DNA from: Chloroflexota bacterium
GTDB lineage: Bacteria > Chloroflexota > Limnocylindria > Limnocylindrales > CSP1-4
Direction of reading: 5' to 3'
Assembly: GCA_015478725.1 (NCBI GenBank)
Contig: JADMIG010000014.1
Location: forward strand, 1 to 64,000
Length of the DNA: 64,000 nucleotides
Part shown: positions 23,897 to 32,773 of the stretch, in pieces
Layout: each line of letters starts with the position of its first letter
How positions within the stretch are numbered: position 1 is the stretch's first letter
Notes under the pieces: generated by a model
Told to the model about the DNA's origin: nothing
Databases searched by the model: none
What the model saw: only the letters and a program-made list of their open reading frames with translations
Program-made: the position numbers and the translations under genes

Positions 23897-24241
23897 CTAC
23901 GGGGCGGGGATGACGAGCTTCGCGCCGGGCCGGAGCATCCGCGGGTCGGTCACCTTCGGGTTCGCCTTGCGGAGCGCCGCGAGCGTGACGTGGAACTTCA
24001 CCGCGATCCCGTACAGCGTGTCGCCCTTGCGGACGACATAGGTCGTCGGGCTTGGGGCGGCGACGCTCGGTGCGGCGGACGCGGTCGGGGCGGCGACGCT
24101 CGGGGCCGCGGATGCGCCCGGGGTGGCGCTCGGCGGCGCGGACAGGCTCGGTGCCGGCGTCGAACTCGAACCGCAGCCGGCCAGCACCGCCGCGGTGAGG
24201 ATCGCCGTGATCGACGCTCGAGCTCGGGCCGGTACGTCCAT
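23897..24241 (-). CDS. LysM-domain lipoprotein
   Basis: 114 residues. Signal peptide with lipobox VLAGC, a Ser/Ala/Pro linker containing repeats of APSVAAP, and a C-terminal LysM domain (TYVVRKGDTLYGIAVKF, LRPGAKLVIP) that would bind peptidoglycan or related glycans. ATG 24241 follows GGGAGAG. In-frame ATGs further up come from the repeat at 24255-24296 and are not good starts. Confidence 0.85.
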   Translation of the reverse strand: MDVPARARASITAILTAAVLAGCGSSSTPAPSLSAPPSATPGASAAPSVAAPTASAAPSVAAPSPTTYVVRKGDTLYGIAVKFHVTLAALRKANPKVTDPRMLRPGAKLVIPAP

Positions 24242-24254
24242 CGCGCTCTCCCTG

Positions 24255-24296
24255 CTGTGTCGCATGGCGGTCGATCTGTGTCGCATGGTGGTCGAT
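24255..24296. repeat. Direct 21-bp repeat upstream of LysM gene
   Basis: CTGTGTCGCATGGCGGTCGA and the same sequence with one change follow each other head to tail (24255-24275, 24276-24296), 14 bp upstream of the lipoprotein start. It could be an operator; it also introduces spurious in-frame ATGs. Confidence 0.6.
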
Positions 24297-24408
24297 CGGG
24301 ATCTGTCGTCGCCCCGCTCGACGGCTCGCTCACCGTCCATGTTGCGCCACTTCGCTTGCCCGCGCCACGGTCCCTCGTCCGGCGTCCCCGGGGGTTCGGG
24401 CGGACCGC

Positions 24409-26109
24409 CTACCCGTGGGCGGACAGGGCGCCCAGGTGTTCGGTGAGGCGGAGGTTCTCGCGATAGTCGATCGGGACCTCCACGAGGCTCGGGCCATCGT
24501 GCTCGAGTGCCCGCATGAGCGTCGGGTAGAGCTCGGCGGCCGATGACGGCCGGAACGCGGCGAGGCCGAACGAGCGGGCGTAGGCGACGAAGTCCGGATT
24601 CGTGAACTCAACGCCGAACGGGCGACCGAACTCCGTTCGTTGCTTCCAGTCGATGAGCCCGTAGCCGTCGTCCCGCCAGACCACGACGACGATGTTCGTG
24701 CCGATCCGAGCCGCGGTCTCGAGCTCCTGGGAGTTCATGAGGAACCCGCCATCGCCGCACAGGGCCACGACGTGGCGGTCCGGGTGCACGAGCTTGGCCG
24801 CGATCGCACCGGGGAGCGAGATCCCCATCGCCGCGAAGCCGTTCGAGATGATGACGGTGTTCGGTTCGTACGCCTGGTAGAGCCGCCCGACCCAGACCTT
24901 GTGCGCGCCGACATCGCTCACGACGATGTCCCTGGGTTCCAGCGCTCGACGGAGGTCCGCGATCGCCTTCTGCGGCTTGATGGGCCAGCCATCGTCCTGC
25001 TCGTAGGCGTGGAGATCGGCGAGGAGGGCGGTGCGGAGGTCCTGGTGGACGAGGGTCTCGCGCGCCAGATGCCGCTCGCTCGCGCTCCGTCCGCCGACGC
25101 CGTCCGGAAGGACCGCCGCGAGCAGCCGCTCGAGCGTGCCTTCGATGTCGCCGATCAGTTCCACCTCCGGTCGGTAGAACGCGTCGACCTCCGCAGGCTG
25201 GGTATCGATGTGGATGATCCGCCGCCGCCCTTCCGGGTTCCAGCGCGAGGGCGCGTACTCGACGAGGTCATAGCCGACCGCGACGACGAGGTCCGCACGG
25301 TCGAAGCCGGAGAGCACGTGGTCGCGGGCCTGGAGCCCGACAGCCATGAGCGAGAGGTGACTGCGGTCGTCGATGGCGCCCTTGCCCATGAAGGTGACCG
25401 CCACCGGGACGTGGAGGCCGTTCGCGAAGGCGCGGAGCGGCGCTGCGGCATCCCGGCGAAGGACGCCGTTGCCGGCGAGGACCAACGGTCGCTCCGACTC
25501 GCGGAGGAGGCGGGCGGCGTGGGCGATCGCCTCGTCGGTCGGCTCCGGGAAGTACGCGTGCGTCGGTTCGAGGGGATGGGCATCGTCCGTCACCGCCGTC
25601 GCCGCAAGGTTCTCCGGCAGCTCGATGTGCGTGGGGCCGGGCTTCTCGAGCTGGGCGACCTTGAACGCCTTGCGGACGATCTCCGGCACGGCGCCGACCT
25701 GCTCGACCCGCTGGTTCCACTTCGTCACGGGCTCGAACATCCGCACGATGTCGACGAACTGGTGGGCCTCCTTGTGGGTCTTGTCCAGGCCGGCCTGGCC
25801 GGTGAGCGCGACCATCGGCGCGTGGTCGAGGAACGCGTCGGCGATGCCGGTCACGAGGTTGGTCGCCCCTGGCCCGAGCGTCGCCATCGCCACGGCCGCC
25901 CGGCCGGTGAGCCGACCATGGACATCCGCCATGAACGCGGCGCCCTGCTCGTGCCGCGTCGTCACGTGACGGACCGCATCCTGGCGGCTCAGGGCGTCGA
26001 GGATGTCCATCGTCTCCTCGCCCGGAACGGAGAAGACGTACCCGCAACCTTCGGCGGCGAGGCACTCAACGAGCAGCGAGGCGGCCGTCCGGGCGCGTGT
26101 GAGGGCCAT
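24409..26109 (-). CDS. Acetolactate-synthase-like thiamine diphosphate enzyme
   Basis: 566 residues, cytoplasmic. N-terminal TPP pyrimidine domain with the catalytic Glu in TTRHEQGAAFMAD, a central domain, and the C-terminal TPP-binding motif from ALCGDGGFLMNSQELETA to the aligned Asn region WRDDGYGLIDWKQR. It would condense two pyruvates to acetolactate; close relatives include catabolic AlsS-type enzymes, and no small regulatory subunit is nearby, which favours that type. Another TPP carboligase or decarboxylase cannot be excluded. ATG 26109 lies 8 nt from TAGACT, so a leaderless start is likely. Confidence 0.82.
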   Translation of the reverse strand: MALTRARTAASLLVECLAAEGCGYVFSVPGEETMDILDALSRQDAVRHVTTRHEQGAAFMADVHGRLTGRAAVAMATLGPGATNLVTGIADAFLDHAPMVALTGQAGLDKTHKEAHQFVDIVRMFEPVTKWNQRVEQVGAVPEIVRKAFKVAQLEKPGPTHIELPENLAATAVTDDAHPLEPTHAYFPEPTDEAIAHAARLLRESERPLVLAGNGVLRRDAAAPLRAFANGLHVPVAVTFMGKGAIDDRSHLSLMAVGLQARDHVLSGFDRADLVVAVGYDLVEYAPSRWNPEGRRRIIHIDTQPAEVDAFYRPEVELIGDIEGTLERLLAAVLPDGVGGRSASERHLARETLVHQDLRTALLADLHAYEQDDGWPIKPQKAIADLRRALEPRDIVVSDVGAHKVWVGRLYQAYEPNTVIISNGFAAMGISLPGAIAAKLVHPDRHVVALCGDGGFLMNSQELETAARIGTNIVVVVWRDDGYGLIDWKQRTEFGRPFGVEFTNPDFVAYARSFGLAAFRPSSAAELYPTLMRALEHDGPSLVEVPIDYRENLRLTEHLGALSAHG

Positions 26110-26117
26110 GGGTTGCG

Positions 26118-26123
26118 AGTCTA
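26118..26123 (-). promoter_or_regulatory. -10 box of the acetolactate-synthase-like gene
   Basis: On the minus strand TAGACT ends 8 nt before the ATG. The dispersed repeat begins 2 bp further upstream, so the spacer and -35 of this promoter lie inside the repeat. Confidence 0.45.
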
Positions 26124-26125
26124 GC

Positions 26126-26448
26126 CGTGATTCCCGCGGACGTTGTCGACAGCGGAGACCTGCCCGGCTCCCACCGGCTCCGGAACCATCGGGCGGGGTA
26201 CGTCGCGGCACGCCGTTCGTGCCAGCTGACCCCCAGGCGGGCGTTGGTCACCGACTCTCCACGGGGCGCTCGTAGACCTGAGCGTGGAGCGGGCCGGGTC
26301 GGCACGTCGATCCTGCCAGATGCCCGGGTGAGGGCCACCTGTCACCGACCTGCAGACCAGTGCCCGCCTGATGGCCATCTGCCGGAACCCTGGGACGGAG
26401 GGCTCGATCCGATAGGCATCCTCGTCAACGACGTGTCCGGGAATCACG
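26126..26448. mobile_element. MITE-like element with terminal inverted repeats, copy 1
   Basis: About 323 bp with no coding capacity. The left end CGTGATTCCCGCGGACG is an imperfect inverted repeat of the right end CGTGTCCGGGAATCACG. 26201-26448 aligns almost without gaps to 55081-55329. Inside are forward and inverted copies of a core like CCAGNTGACCCCCAGGCGGG, which would let the RNA or single strand fold extensively. No clear target-site duplication is visible. The remainder of this 368-bp gap holds only the promoter of the gene to the left. Confidence 0.7.
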
Positions 26449-26477
26449 GCAGTCCCCCGAGGACCGCCCGCAGCGCG

Positions 26478-27875
26478 TCAGTCTGTGGAGCGCCGACGGG
26501 GTGTGCGAGCGAGCGCGCCGCGGGGCCCGGCCGGGCGTGCGACGCGCGACGCGACCGCGCTCTCCCGGTCCGTCTGCCCGGGGATGAGCACCGGTTCGGG
26601 CAGCGCCGCCGGGATCGCGGCGAGCCGGACCGTGTTGCGCCCGCCCGCCTTCGCCGCGTACAGGGCCGCGTCGCTCTGGCCGAGCCATTGATCCACGCTG
26701 AGATCGAGGTTGAACCGGCCGATGAGCGTCGCGCCGACGCTGATCGAGACGACGTCCGACGGCGGATTGTCGACGTGCTCGATCTCGAGGGCGGCGACGA
26801 TGAGCCTGAGACGCTCGGCGGCGGCGAACAGCCGGTCCGCGTTGGACACCGTGATGATCGCCACGAACTCCTCGCCGCCGTAGCGATAGACGGCGTCGTC
26901 CGCCCGGAGTGACGCGCGGATCGCCGCCGCGACGCGCCGCAGGACGTCGTCGCCCGCGAGATGCCCCCGGAGGTCGTTGATCGCCTTGAAGCGGTCGAGG
27001 TCGATCATGAGCAGGCCGTAGATCATGCCCGATCGATCGATGTGCGCGCGGACCGCCCGCAGGTCCTCCTCGAGACGACGGCGATTGTTCGCCCCGGTCA
27101 GCGGATCGATGCGGGCGGTGAGTTCGAGGGCGTGCTGCGCGCGCTCCAGCTCGATCCGGTCGGCATCCGCGCGGCGGTGGAGCGCGCGGGTCTCCTCGAG
27201 CTGGACGAAGCTTCGGATCTGGGCTCGCTGAAGGAGGACATGCCCGGCGAGACTCGCCCCGAGGGCCACGAACAGGACGACGACGAGATCGCCGCGTTCG
27301 TCGGCGGAGAGCCGGTCGCCCGGGCCGAGCGCGAGGGCAGTCACTGAGACCGCCGCCATGGCGAGCAGCCAGCGGACGTGGACCTTCGTCCGCCACGGGA
27401 GGACGAGGGCGATGAGCCCGGGCAGGACGAGGAGGTAGCCGATCGACTGGATGGCGAGACCCGGCGCGGCGATCTCCGTGACGACGTCCGAGATGGCGAT
27501 GCCGAGGCTGAGGCTCCAGGCCACGGCCTCGGGGTGATGGCGGAGGCGTCCGCCGACCGCCCACCAGCCGCCGAGGGCGACCGCGATCGTGGCGAGGTCG
27601 ACCCCGAGCGATATGGCTGTGCCGTCGGCCTGGAGCCCGATCGTGGCGGCGGCATCGAATGCATCGGCGAGGGCGACCACGAGGCATCCGACCCGGATCG
27701 CCGATCGCACCCGGCGCCGCTGGACGGCCCGGAAGCGTGCGCTCTGGCCGACCCGCAGGTACTCCGAGCCGCGGAGTCGCTCCGGGATCGACCGGAGATC
27801 GGCGACAGTCGAGCCGATCCGGGCCCGAAGGGAGACGGGTGCCTGCGCCTCGATCCGGCGCTCGAGCGTGGTCAC
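26478..27875 (-). CDS. Membrane diguanylate cyclase (GGDEF)
   Basis: 465 residues. After a soluble start, about six hydrophobic helices (residues 60-215), a short helical linker, then a GGDEF domain with the active-site variant RYGGEEF and, five residues before it, RADD as an inhibitory I-site (RxxD). It would make cyclic di-GMP with product feedback. The C-terminal tail is Arg/Pro-rich. GTG 27875 has TACGGT 9 nt upstream and no ribosome site, so it may be leaderless. No EAL or PilZ gene lies nearby. Confidence 0.88.
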   Translation of the reverse strand: MTTLERRIEAQAPVSLRARIGSTVADLRSIPERLRGSEYLRVGQSARFRAVQRRRVRSAIRVGCLVVALADAFDAAATIGLQADGTAISLGVDLATIAVALGGWWAVGGRLRHHPEAVAWSLSLGIAISDVVTEIAAPGLAIQSIGYLLVLPGLIALVLPWRTKVHVRWLLAMAAVSVTALALGPGDRLSADERGDLVVVLFVALGASLAGHVLLQRAQIRSFVQLEETRALHRRADADRIELERAQHALELTARIDPLTGANNRRRLEEDLRAVRAHIDRSGMIYGLLMIDLDRFKAINDLRGHLAGDDVLRRVAAAIRASLRADDAVYRYGGEEFVAIITVSNADRLFAAAERLRLIVAALEIEHVDNPPSDVVSISVGATLIGRFNLDLSVDQWLGQSDAALYAAKAGGRNTVRLAAIPAALPEPVLIPGQTDRESAVASRVARPAGPRGALARTPRRRSTD

Positions 27876-28018
27876 CGTCAGGCCACCGTACAGCCGGTGG
27901 CCATGGACGCGCCCGACCTGCCCTCATGGATCGGACCGGTCCGCTGCCGCAGGGTGAGCATCGCCCGATCATGGCGGCTGCGGCTCCGTCCACCATGACC
28001 CAGATGTACCGCCCGCTG

Positions 28019-28726
28019 TCAGCGGCCCGAGGCGACTCCGGCCACGATGCGGTAGCCGACACCGCGGACCGCGACGATCGCCGGACCGTCGGCCGCCTCC
28101 ACCTTGGCGCGGAGGCGGGCGAGGTGGGGCTTGAGCCAGAGGAGATCGGGATCGGGTTCGGCCGGCCAGCCGGCTCGGGCGAGCTGGAGGTGGGGGACGA
28201 GATCGCCGCCGGCCCGGACGAGCGCCTCGAGGAGCCGGTATTCGGTGGGGGTGAGGACGAGCGACGTCCGGCGGACGCGGGCTTCGTGTCGGGCGGGCTC
28301 GAGGACGAGATCGCCGATCCCGAGCGGGCCGGCGGTCGGGCCACTCGTCGTCCGCTCGACGCGACGCATGATCGCCCCGATCCGGGCGAGGAGCTCGGCC
28401 CGCCCGAACGGCTTGACGAGGTAGTCGTCCGCCCCGATCCGGAGGGCCCTGACCTTCGCCGACTCGCTGCTCTCGCCGGACACGACGAGGATCGGTGCCG
28501 GACCGGCGGCCCGGATGAGGCCGGCGACGGTGAAGCCGTCCGGACCCGGCATGGCGAGATCGAGGAGGACGAGGTCCGGCGCCTCCTCGCGGAATCGCTT
28601 GACCGCCGTCAGCCCGTCGTACGCCGTGATGACCTGGTGGCCCTCCGTGCCGACGAGCGCGGTGATGGCGCCGACCATCGCGGGATCGTCATCGACGACG
28701 AGGATGCGGAGCGGACGCTCGCCCAT
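28019..28726 (-). CDS. Response regulator, winged-helix type
   Basis: 235 residues: receiver (VVDDDPAMV, phospho-acceptor Asp in LVLLDLAMPGPDGF, KPFGRAELLARI) and a winged-helix output domain (LTPTEYRLLEALVRAGG, ending AVRGVGYRIVAG). The loop region around LARAGWPAEPDPDLLWLKPH departs from the common OmpR pattern. ATG 28726 lies 2 nt after the stop of the kinase gene, so both come from one message and this regulator is its partner. Confidence 0.9.
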   Translation of the reverse strand: MGERPLRILVVDDDPAMVGAITALVGTEGHQVITAYDGLTAVKRFREEAPDLVLLDLAMPGPDGFTVAGLIRAAGPAPILVVSGESSESAKVRALRIGADDYLVKPFGRAELLARIGAIMRRVERTTSGPTAGPLGIGDLVLEPARHEARVRRTSLVLTPTEYRLLEALVRAGGDLVPHLQLARAGWPAEPDPDLLWLKPHLARLRAKVEAADGPAIVAVRGVGYRIVAGVASGR

Positions 28727-28728
28727 CG

Positions 28729-30000
28729 TCAGATCGCCACCGCTGCCGGAAGGGCGACGACGAACCGGGCGCCACCGAGCGACGACGCCGGCTCGCACCA
28801 CAGTCGCGTTCCCATCGACTCGCCGAGCCGCTTCGCGGCGTAGAGGCCGATGCCCGAACCGCGCGCCGTCCGGGTGTCCCGGCGAGCGTACGGCTCGAAG
28901 ATCCGCTCACGCCATTCGGCGGGGATGCCGGGGCCCTCGTCGGCGATGCTGAGGCGGACGACTCCCTCGACGAGCTCCCAGCCCACGGTGATGGTCGAGC
29001 CCGGCGGGGCGTACTTCACCGCGTTCTCGAGGAGATGCTCGACGATCTGGCGGAGCCGGGGCGGATCGGCGAGGGCGTGGAGCGGTCGATCCGCGGCGAC
29101 GACGATGCGGTGGCCACCGAGCAGCGGCTCGAGCTCGCGAAGGACCTCGCCCACGAGCTCGCGCACATCGACAGGGACGACCTCGGCCGGATGGTCCGGC
29201 TCGACCCGGACGCTCGCGAGGATCGAGTCCACGAGCCGGTCAAGCCGCTCGACCTGGTCCATCGTCCCCTGGTACCAGGCCGCCCGGCGGGCGCGGCGTT
29301 CCGGGTCGCGCGACTGCCGTCCGCTCAGCTGCGGCTCGTCGGCGAGGAGGTCCACGTATGCGCGGACGACGGCGAGCGGGGTCCGCAGCTCGTGCGTGAC
29401 GAGCGCGATGAGCTCGGCCCGGGCCTCGTCGATCGCCGTGAGCTCGGCTGCCCGGGCGACCGCCTCCTGCTGCTGGCGGCCTTTCTCGACGACACTCGCG
29501 AGCAGATCGGCGATCGCGCCGAGATGGGCGACATCCGAATCGGAGAAGTGGCGCGTCCGCTCGGTCTGAACGTTGAGGACGCCGACCGTCTCATCGCCCC
29601 ACACGAGCGGGACCGACAGCATCGAGCTGACGAATCGCCGCTGGTCGATGCCGCGGACCCAGAGGAACCGCTGGTCTCGCCCGACGTCGTCGATGACGAG
29701 CGGCTCGCGGCTCGCCGCGACCCGGCCGGTGACGCCCTCGCCGAAGGGGACGCGCGCCCGGCCGATCTGATACCGATCGAGGCCGTTCGTCGCCGCGAGA
29801 GTGAGGCGAACGCCATCCCGGTCGAGCAGGTAGAGGGACGACACGTCGGCCCGCAGGGCGTCCCGTGTCTCGTCGACGACGGTCTCGAGGAGCTCGTCCC
29901 AGGTCCGCGCCGTCGTGACGAGACGCGCGACGCGGTGAAGGAACCGCAGCTGGGCGAGCTGCTCCTCGGGATCGTGGCCCTCGATCTCCGGGCTCGTCAT
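28729..30000 (-). CDS. GAF-domain histidine kinase
   Basis: Soluble kinase of about 423 residues. A GAF domain (about 30-180) contains VPFGEGVTGRVAASREPLVI and SVPLVWGDETVGVLNVQ. The dimerisation H-box is ALVTHELRTPLAVVRAY, followed by N-box LLENAVKYAPPG, IADEGPGIPAEWRERIFEPY and RGSGIGLYAAKRL. No membrane helix is visible, so it would sense a cytoplasmic ligand or redox state through the GAF domain. I choose ATG 30000, which has TATCGT 7 nt upstream (30008-30013); GTG and ATG 6-9 nt earlier are alternatives. Confidence 0.88.
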   Translation of the reverse strand: MTSPEIEGHDPEEQLAQLRFLHRVARLVTTARTWDELLETVVDETRDALRADVSSLYLLDRDGVRLTLAATNGLDRYQIGRARVPFGEGVTGRVAASREPLVIDDVGRDQRFLWVRGIDQRRFVSSMLSVPLVWGDETVGVLNVQTERTRHFSDSDVAHLGAIADLLASVVEKGRQQQEAVARAAELTAIDEARAELIALVTHELRTPLAVVRAYVDLLADEPQLSGRQSRDPERRARRAAWYQGTMDQVERLDRLVDSILASVRVEPDHPAEVVPVDVRELVGEVLRELEPLLGGHRIVVAADRPLHALADPPRLRQIVEHLLENAVKYAPPGSTITVGWELVEGVVRLSIADEGPGIPAEWRERIFEPYARRDTRTARGSGIGLYAAKRLGESMGTRLWCEPASSLGGARFVVALPAAVAI

Positions 30001-30007
30001 GACCATC

Positions 30008-30013
30008 ACGATA
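30008..30013 (-). promoter_or_regulatory. -10 box of the GAF kinase operon
   Basis: TATCGT on the minus strand lies 7 nt before ATG 30000 with no ribosome binding site between, matching the leaderless pattern seen at other genes here. Confidence 0.4.
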
Positions 30014-30162
30014 CAAACGATAGGGCTCGAACGGTGCGGCGATGGTTGCGGCCCGGGGTCGGGTCGGATGCGGAACGGTCACCCGAGCCCGCGGCTCGGG
30101 GTCCGCCCGTGTCCGCGATGTACCGTATCGGCGACGGGAGCGGACACGAGCGAGGAGGAGCG

Positions 30163-30999
30163 ATGCGGATCGTCGTGACCGGTGGCAGCGGCAAGGCGGG
30201 GCGCTGGGTCGTCCGCGATCTGCGGGCGGTGGGTCACGACGTGCTCAACGTCGACCTCGCCCACGATGGGAGCGCTCACGGGCAGTGCGTCCGGACGGAC
30301 CTCACGGATCTCGGTCAGTGCTTCGACGTCATCAGCGGCGCGGACGCCGTCGTCCACCTCGCGGCGATCCCGGCCCCGGAGCTCCGACCCGCGGGCGAGA
30401 CCTTCCGGCTGAACGTGCTCTCCACCTACAACGTCTTCGCTGCGGCCGAGGCGCACCACGTCCAGCGGGTCGTTTGGGCGTCGAGCGAGACCGTCCTCGG
30501 GTTGCCGTTCGACGATGCGCCACCGCCGTACGCCCCGGTGGACGAGAGCGCACCGCCGCGGCCCGAATCGTCGTACGCGCTCTCGAAGCTCACCGGCGAG
30601 ACGCTGGCCGGGCAGTTCGCCCGGCGGACCGGGATCCCGTTCGTGGGCCTTCGCATCTCGAACATCATGGAACCCGAGGACTACGCCGCGTTCCCGGGCT
30701 GGTGGGGCGATCCGCATCTCCGGAGGTGGAACCTCTGGGGGTACGTGGACGCGCGCGACGTCGCGGCGGCGGTCCGGGGCGCGCTCGAGGCGGATGTGTC
30801 CGGCGCGTCCGTCTGCATCGTCGCGGCCGCGGACACGGTCATGACCCGCCCGAGCGCCGAGCTCATGGCGGAGATCTATCCCGCCGTCCCGCTCCGCCGC
30901 CCGCTCGAGGGTCGCGAGACGCTCCTCTCGATCGACCGCGCCCGCGAGCTCATCGGCTACCGGCCGGCGCATCGGTGGGCGGACCACGTCCGCGAGTGA
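30163..30999 (+). CDS. NAD-dependent epimerase/dehydratase (extended SDR)
   Basis: 278 residues with an N-terminal Rossmann motif (VTGGSGKAGRWVV), NAD-binding region DAVVHLAAIP, an active-site Ser in WASSETVLG, and the YxxxK pair in SSYALSKL. It would act on a nucleotide sugar or a related sugar lactone; the substrate is not readable. ATG 30163 follows GAGGAGGAG, one of the few strong ribosome sites here. Convergent with the GMC oxidoreductase gene 6 nt away. Confidence 0.88.
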   Translation: MRIVVTGGSGKAGRWVVRDLRAVGHDVLNVDLAHDGSAHGQCVRTDLTDLGQCFDVISGADAVVHLAAIPAPELRPAGETFRLNVLSTYNVFAAAEAHHVQRVVWASSETVLGLPFDDAPPPYAPVDESAPPRPESSYALSKLTGETLAGQFARRTGIPFVGLRISNIMEPEDYAAFPGWWGDPHLRRWNLWGYVDARDVAAAVRGALEADVSGASVCIVAAADTVMTRPSAELMAEIYPAVPLRRPLEGRETLLSIDRARELIGYRPAHRWADHVRE

Positions 31000-31005
31000 C
31001 GCGGC

Positions 31006-32664
31006 TCAGGCCGGTCGGTGGCGGTAGAACTCGATCGGTTCGGGCGGCAGCGGCGTGTCGCCGCGGATGAGGTCCGCGGCCTTCTCGGCGAGCATCATCG
31101 TCGGGGCATAGATGTTGCCGTTCGTGACGTACCGCATCGCGGATGCGTCCACGACGCGGAGCCCGCTCGTTCCGTGGACCGCCATCGTCAGTGGGTCCAC
31201 CACGGACGACTCGTCGGTCCCGAGCCGGCAGGTGCACGACGGATGGAGGGCGGTCTCCGCGTCGCTCGCCACCCAGGCGAGGATCTCCTCGTCCGTCTCG
31301 ACGCTCGACCCTGGCGAGGTCTCGCCGCCGTCGTAGGCCTCGAATGCGGGCTGGCCGAGGATCCGGCGGGCGACCCGGATCGCCTCCACCCACTCGCGGC
31401 GATCCTGGGCCGTCGAGAGGTAGTTGAAGCGGATTGCCGGATGGACTCGCGGGTCTCTCGAGACGATCCGGACGGACCCCCGAGCGTCCGAGTACATCGG
31501 CCCGATGTGGACCTGGTAGCCGTGGCCGCCGGCCGGTGACGAACCGTCATAGCGGATGGCGAGCGGGAGGAAGTGGAACATGAGGTTCGGGTAGGCGACC
31601 TCCTCGTTGCTCCGCGCGAACCCGCCGCCCTCGAAGTGGTTGGTCGCCCCGGGCCCGCGTCGGAGGAAGAGCCACTGGAAGCCGATCCACGGCCGTCGCC
31701 ACTTCTGCGTGGCGGCTGGCTGCATGGAGACCGGCTGGGTGCTCGAATGCTGGACGTACACCTCGAGGTGATCCTGGAGGTTCTCGCCGACGGCCGGCAC
31801 GTCCGCCACGACGTCGATCCCGAGCGACCGGAGATGCTCCGTCGGGCCGACGCCGGAGAGCTGGAGGAGCTGGGGTGAGGCGATCGCCCCGCCGGCGAGG
31901 AGCACCTCTCCGGCGAGGACCCGCCGTCGCGATCCACCCCGGACGTACTCCACGCCGATCGCCCGCCGCCCCTCGAAGAGGACGCGGCTGGCGAACGCGC
32001 GCGTCTCCACGGTGAGGTTGCGGCGGTCCATGACCGGATGCAGGTAGGCCCGGGCCGCCGACAGCCGGCGGCCCCGCCAGATGTTCCGGTCGAACGCGGC
32101 GAAGCCCTCCTGGCGGTAGCCGTTGACGTCCTCGGTCAGGCTGTAACCGGCCTCCTGCACGGCGCCGAAGAACGCCGTGAAGAGGGGGCTCGAGGCGGGC
32201 CCCCGCTCGAGGCCGAGCGGCCCGCCGTGGCCGCGGAATGGATCGTCTGGCGCGGCCGCCGTGCAGTCCTCCATCCGCTTGAAGTACGGCAGGCAGTGGG
32301 CGTAGTCCCACGTCACCATCCCGGGGTCCGCCGCCCAGCGCTCGAAGTCGAGCGGGTTGCCGCGCTGGAAGATCATCCCGTTGATGCTCGAGGAACCGCC
32401 GAGGACCTTGCCGCGAGCGTGGTAGATCCGCCGGCCGTTCATGAACGGCTCCGGTTCGGACTCGTACTTCCAGTCGTAGAAGCGGCTCCCGATGGGGAAC
32501 GTCAGCGCTGCCGGCATATGGATGAAGACGTCCCACAGCGAGTCCGGGCGGCCGGCCTCGAGGACGAGGACGCGGGTTCCCGGATCGGCGCTCAGGCGGT
32601 TGGCGAGCACGCAGCCGGCGGAACCCCCGCCGACGATGACGACGTCGTACCGCTGCTCGGCCAT
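31006..32664 (-). CDS. GMC family FAD oxidoreductase (choline dehydrogenase-like)
   Basis: 552 residues. N-terminal FAD-binding motif [25 protein letters not shown]-type GMC signature [16 protein letters not shown], second motif around [16 protein letters not shown], and the C-terminal His-Asn region (HPSCTCRLG, then [17 protein letters not shown]). It oxidises an alcohol to an aldehyde; close relatives act on choline or polyethylene glycol, but neighbours give no substrate clue. ATG 32664 has TAGCAT 6 nt upstream, suggesting a leaderless start. Confidence 0.9.
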   Translation of the reverse strand: MAEQRYDVVIVGGGSAGCVLANRLSADPGTRVLVLEAGRPDSLWDVFIHMPAALTFPIGSRFYDWKYESEPEPFMNGRRIYHARGKVLGGSSSINGMIFQRGNPLDFERWAADPGMVTWDYAHCLPYFKRMEDCTAAAPDDPFRGHGGPLGLERGPASSPLFTAFFGAVQEAGYSLTEDVNGYRQEGFAAFDRNIWRGRRLSAARAYLHPVMDRRNLTVETRAFASRVLFEGRRAIGVEYVRGGSRRRVLAGEVLLAGGAIASPQLLQLSGVGPTEHLRSLGIDVVADVPAVGENLQDHLEVYVQHSSTQPVSMQPAATQKWRRPWIGFQWLFLRRGPGATNHFEGGGFARSNEEVAYPNLMFHFLPLAIRYDGSSPAGGHGYQVHIGPMYSDARGSVRIVSRDPRVHPAIRFNYLSTAQDRREWVEAIRVARRILGQPAFEAYDGGETSPGSSVETDEEILAWVASDAETALHPSCTCRLGTDESSVVDPLTMAVHGTSGLRVVDASAMRYVTNGNIYAPTMMLAEKAADLIRGDTPLPPEPIEFYRHRPA

Positions 32665-32773
32665 CCCCCGATGCTAGCAGCGTCGGACGGGGGTCCGAGC
32701 GGCCCCGACAGCGTCCGTGCGGCTCCTCAGCGTCCCGCGGCGCGGCCGGGCCCTCCGGGTAGGATTCGCGGCG
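32665..32773. promoter_or_regulatory. Divergent promoter region, oxidoreductase and MFS genes
   Basis: On the minus strand TAGCAT (32671-32676) lies 6 nt before the oxidoreductase ATG. On the plus strand TAGGAT (32760-32765) lies 8 nt before the MFS ATG. Both would give leaderless messages; no ribosome sites are visible. Confidence 0.45.

Noticed and set aside
24640-26124. 494-residue frame antisense to the acetolactate-synthase-like gene
   Set aside because: No domain; Arg/Asp/Val-rich shadow.
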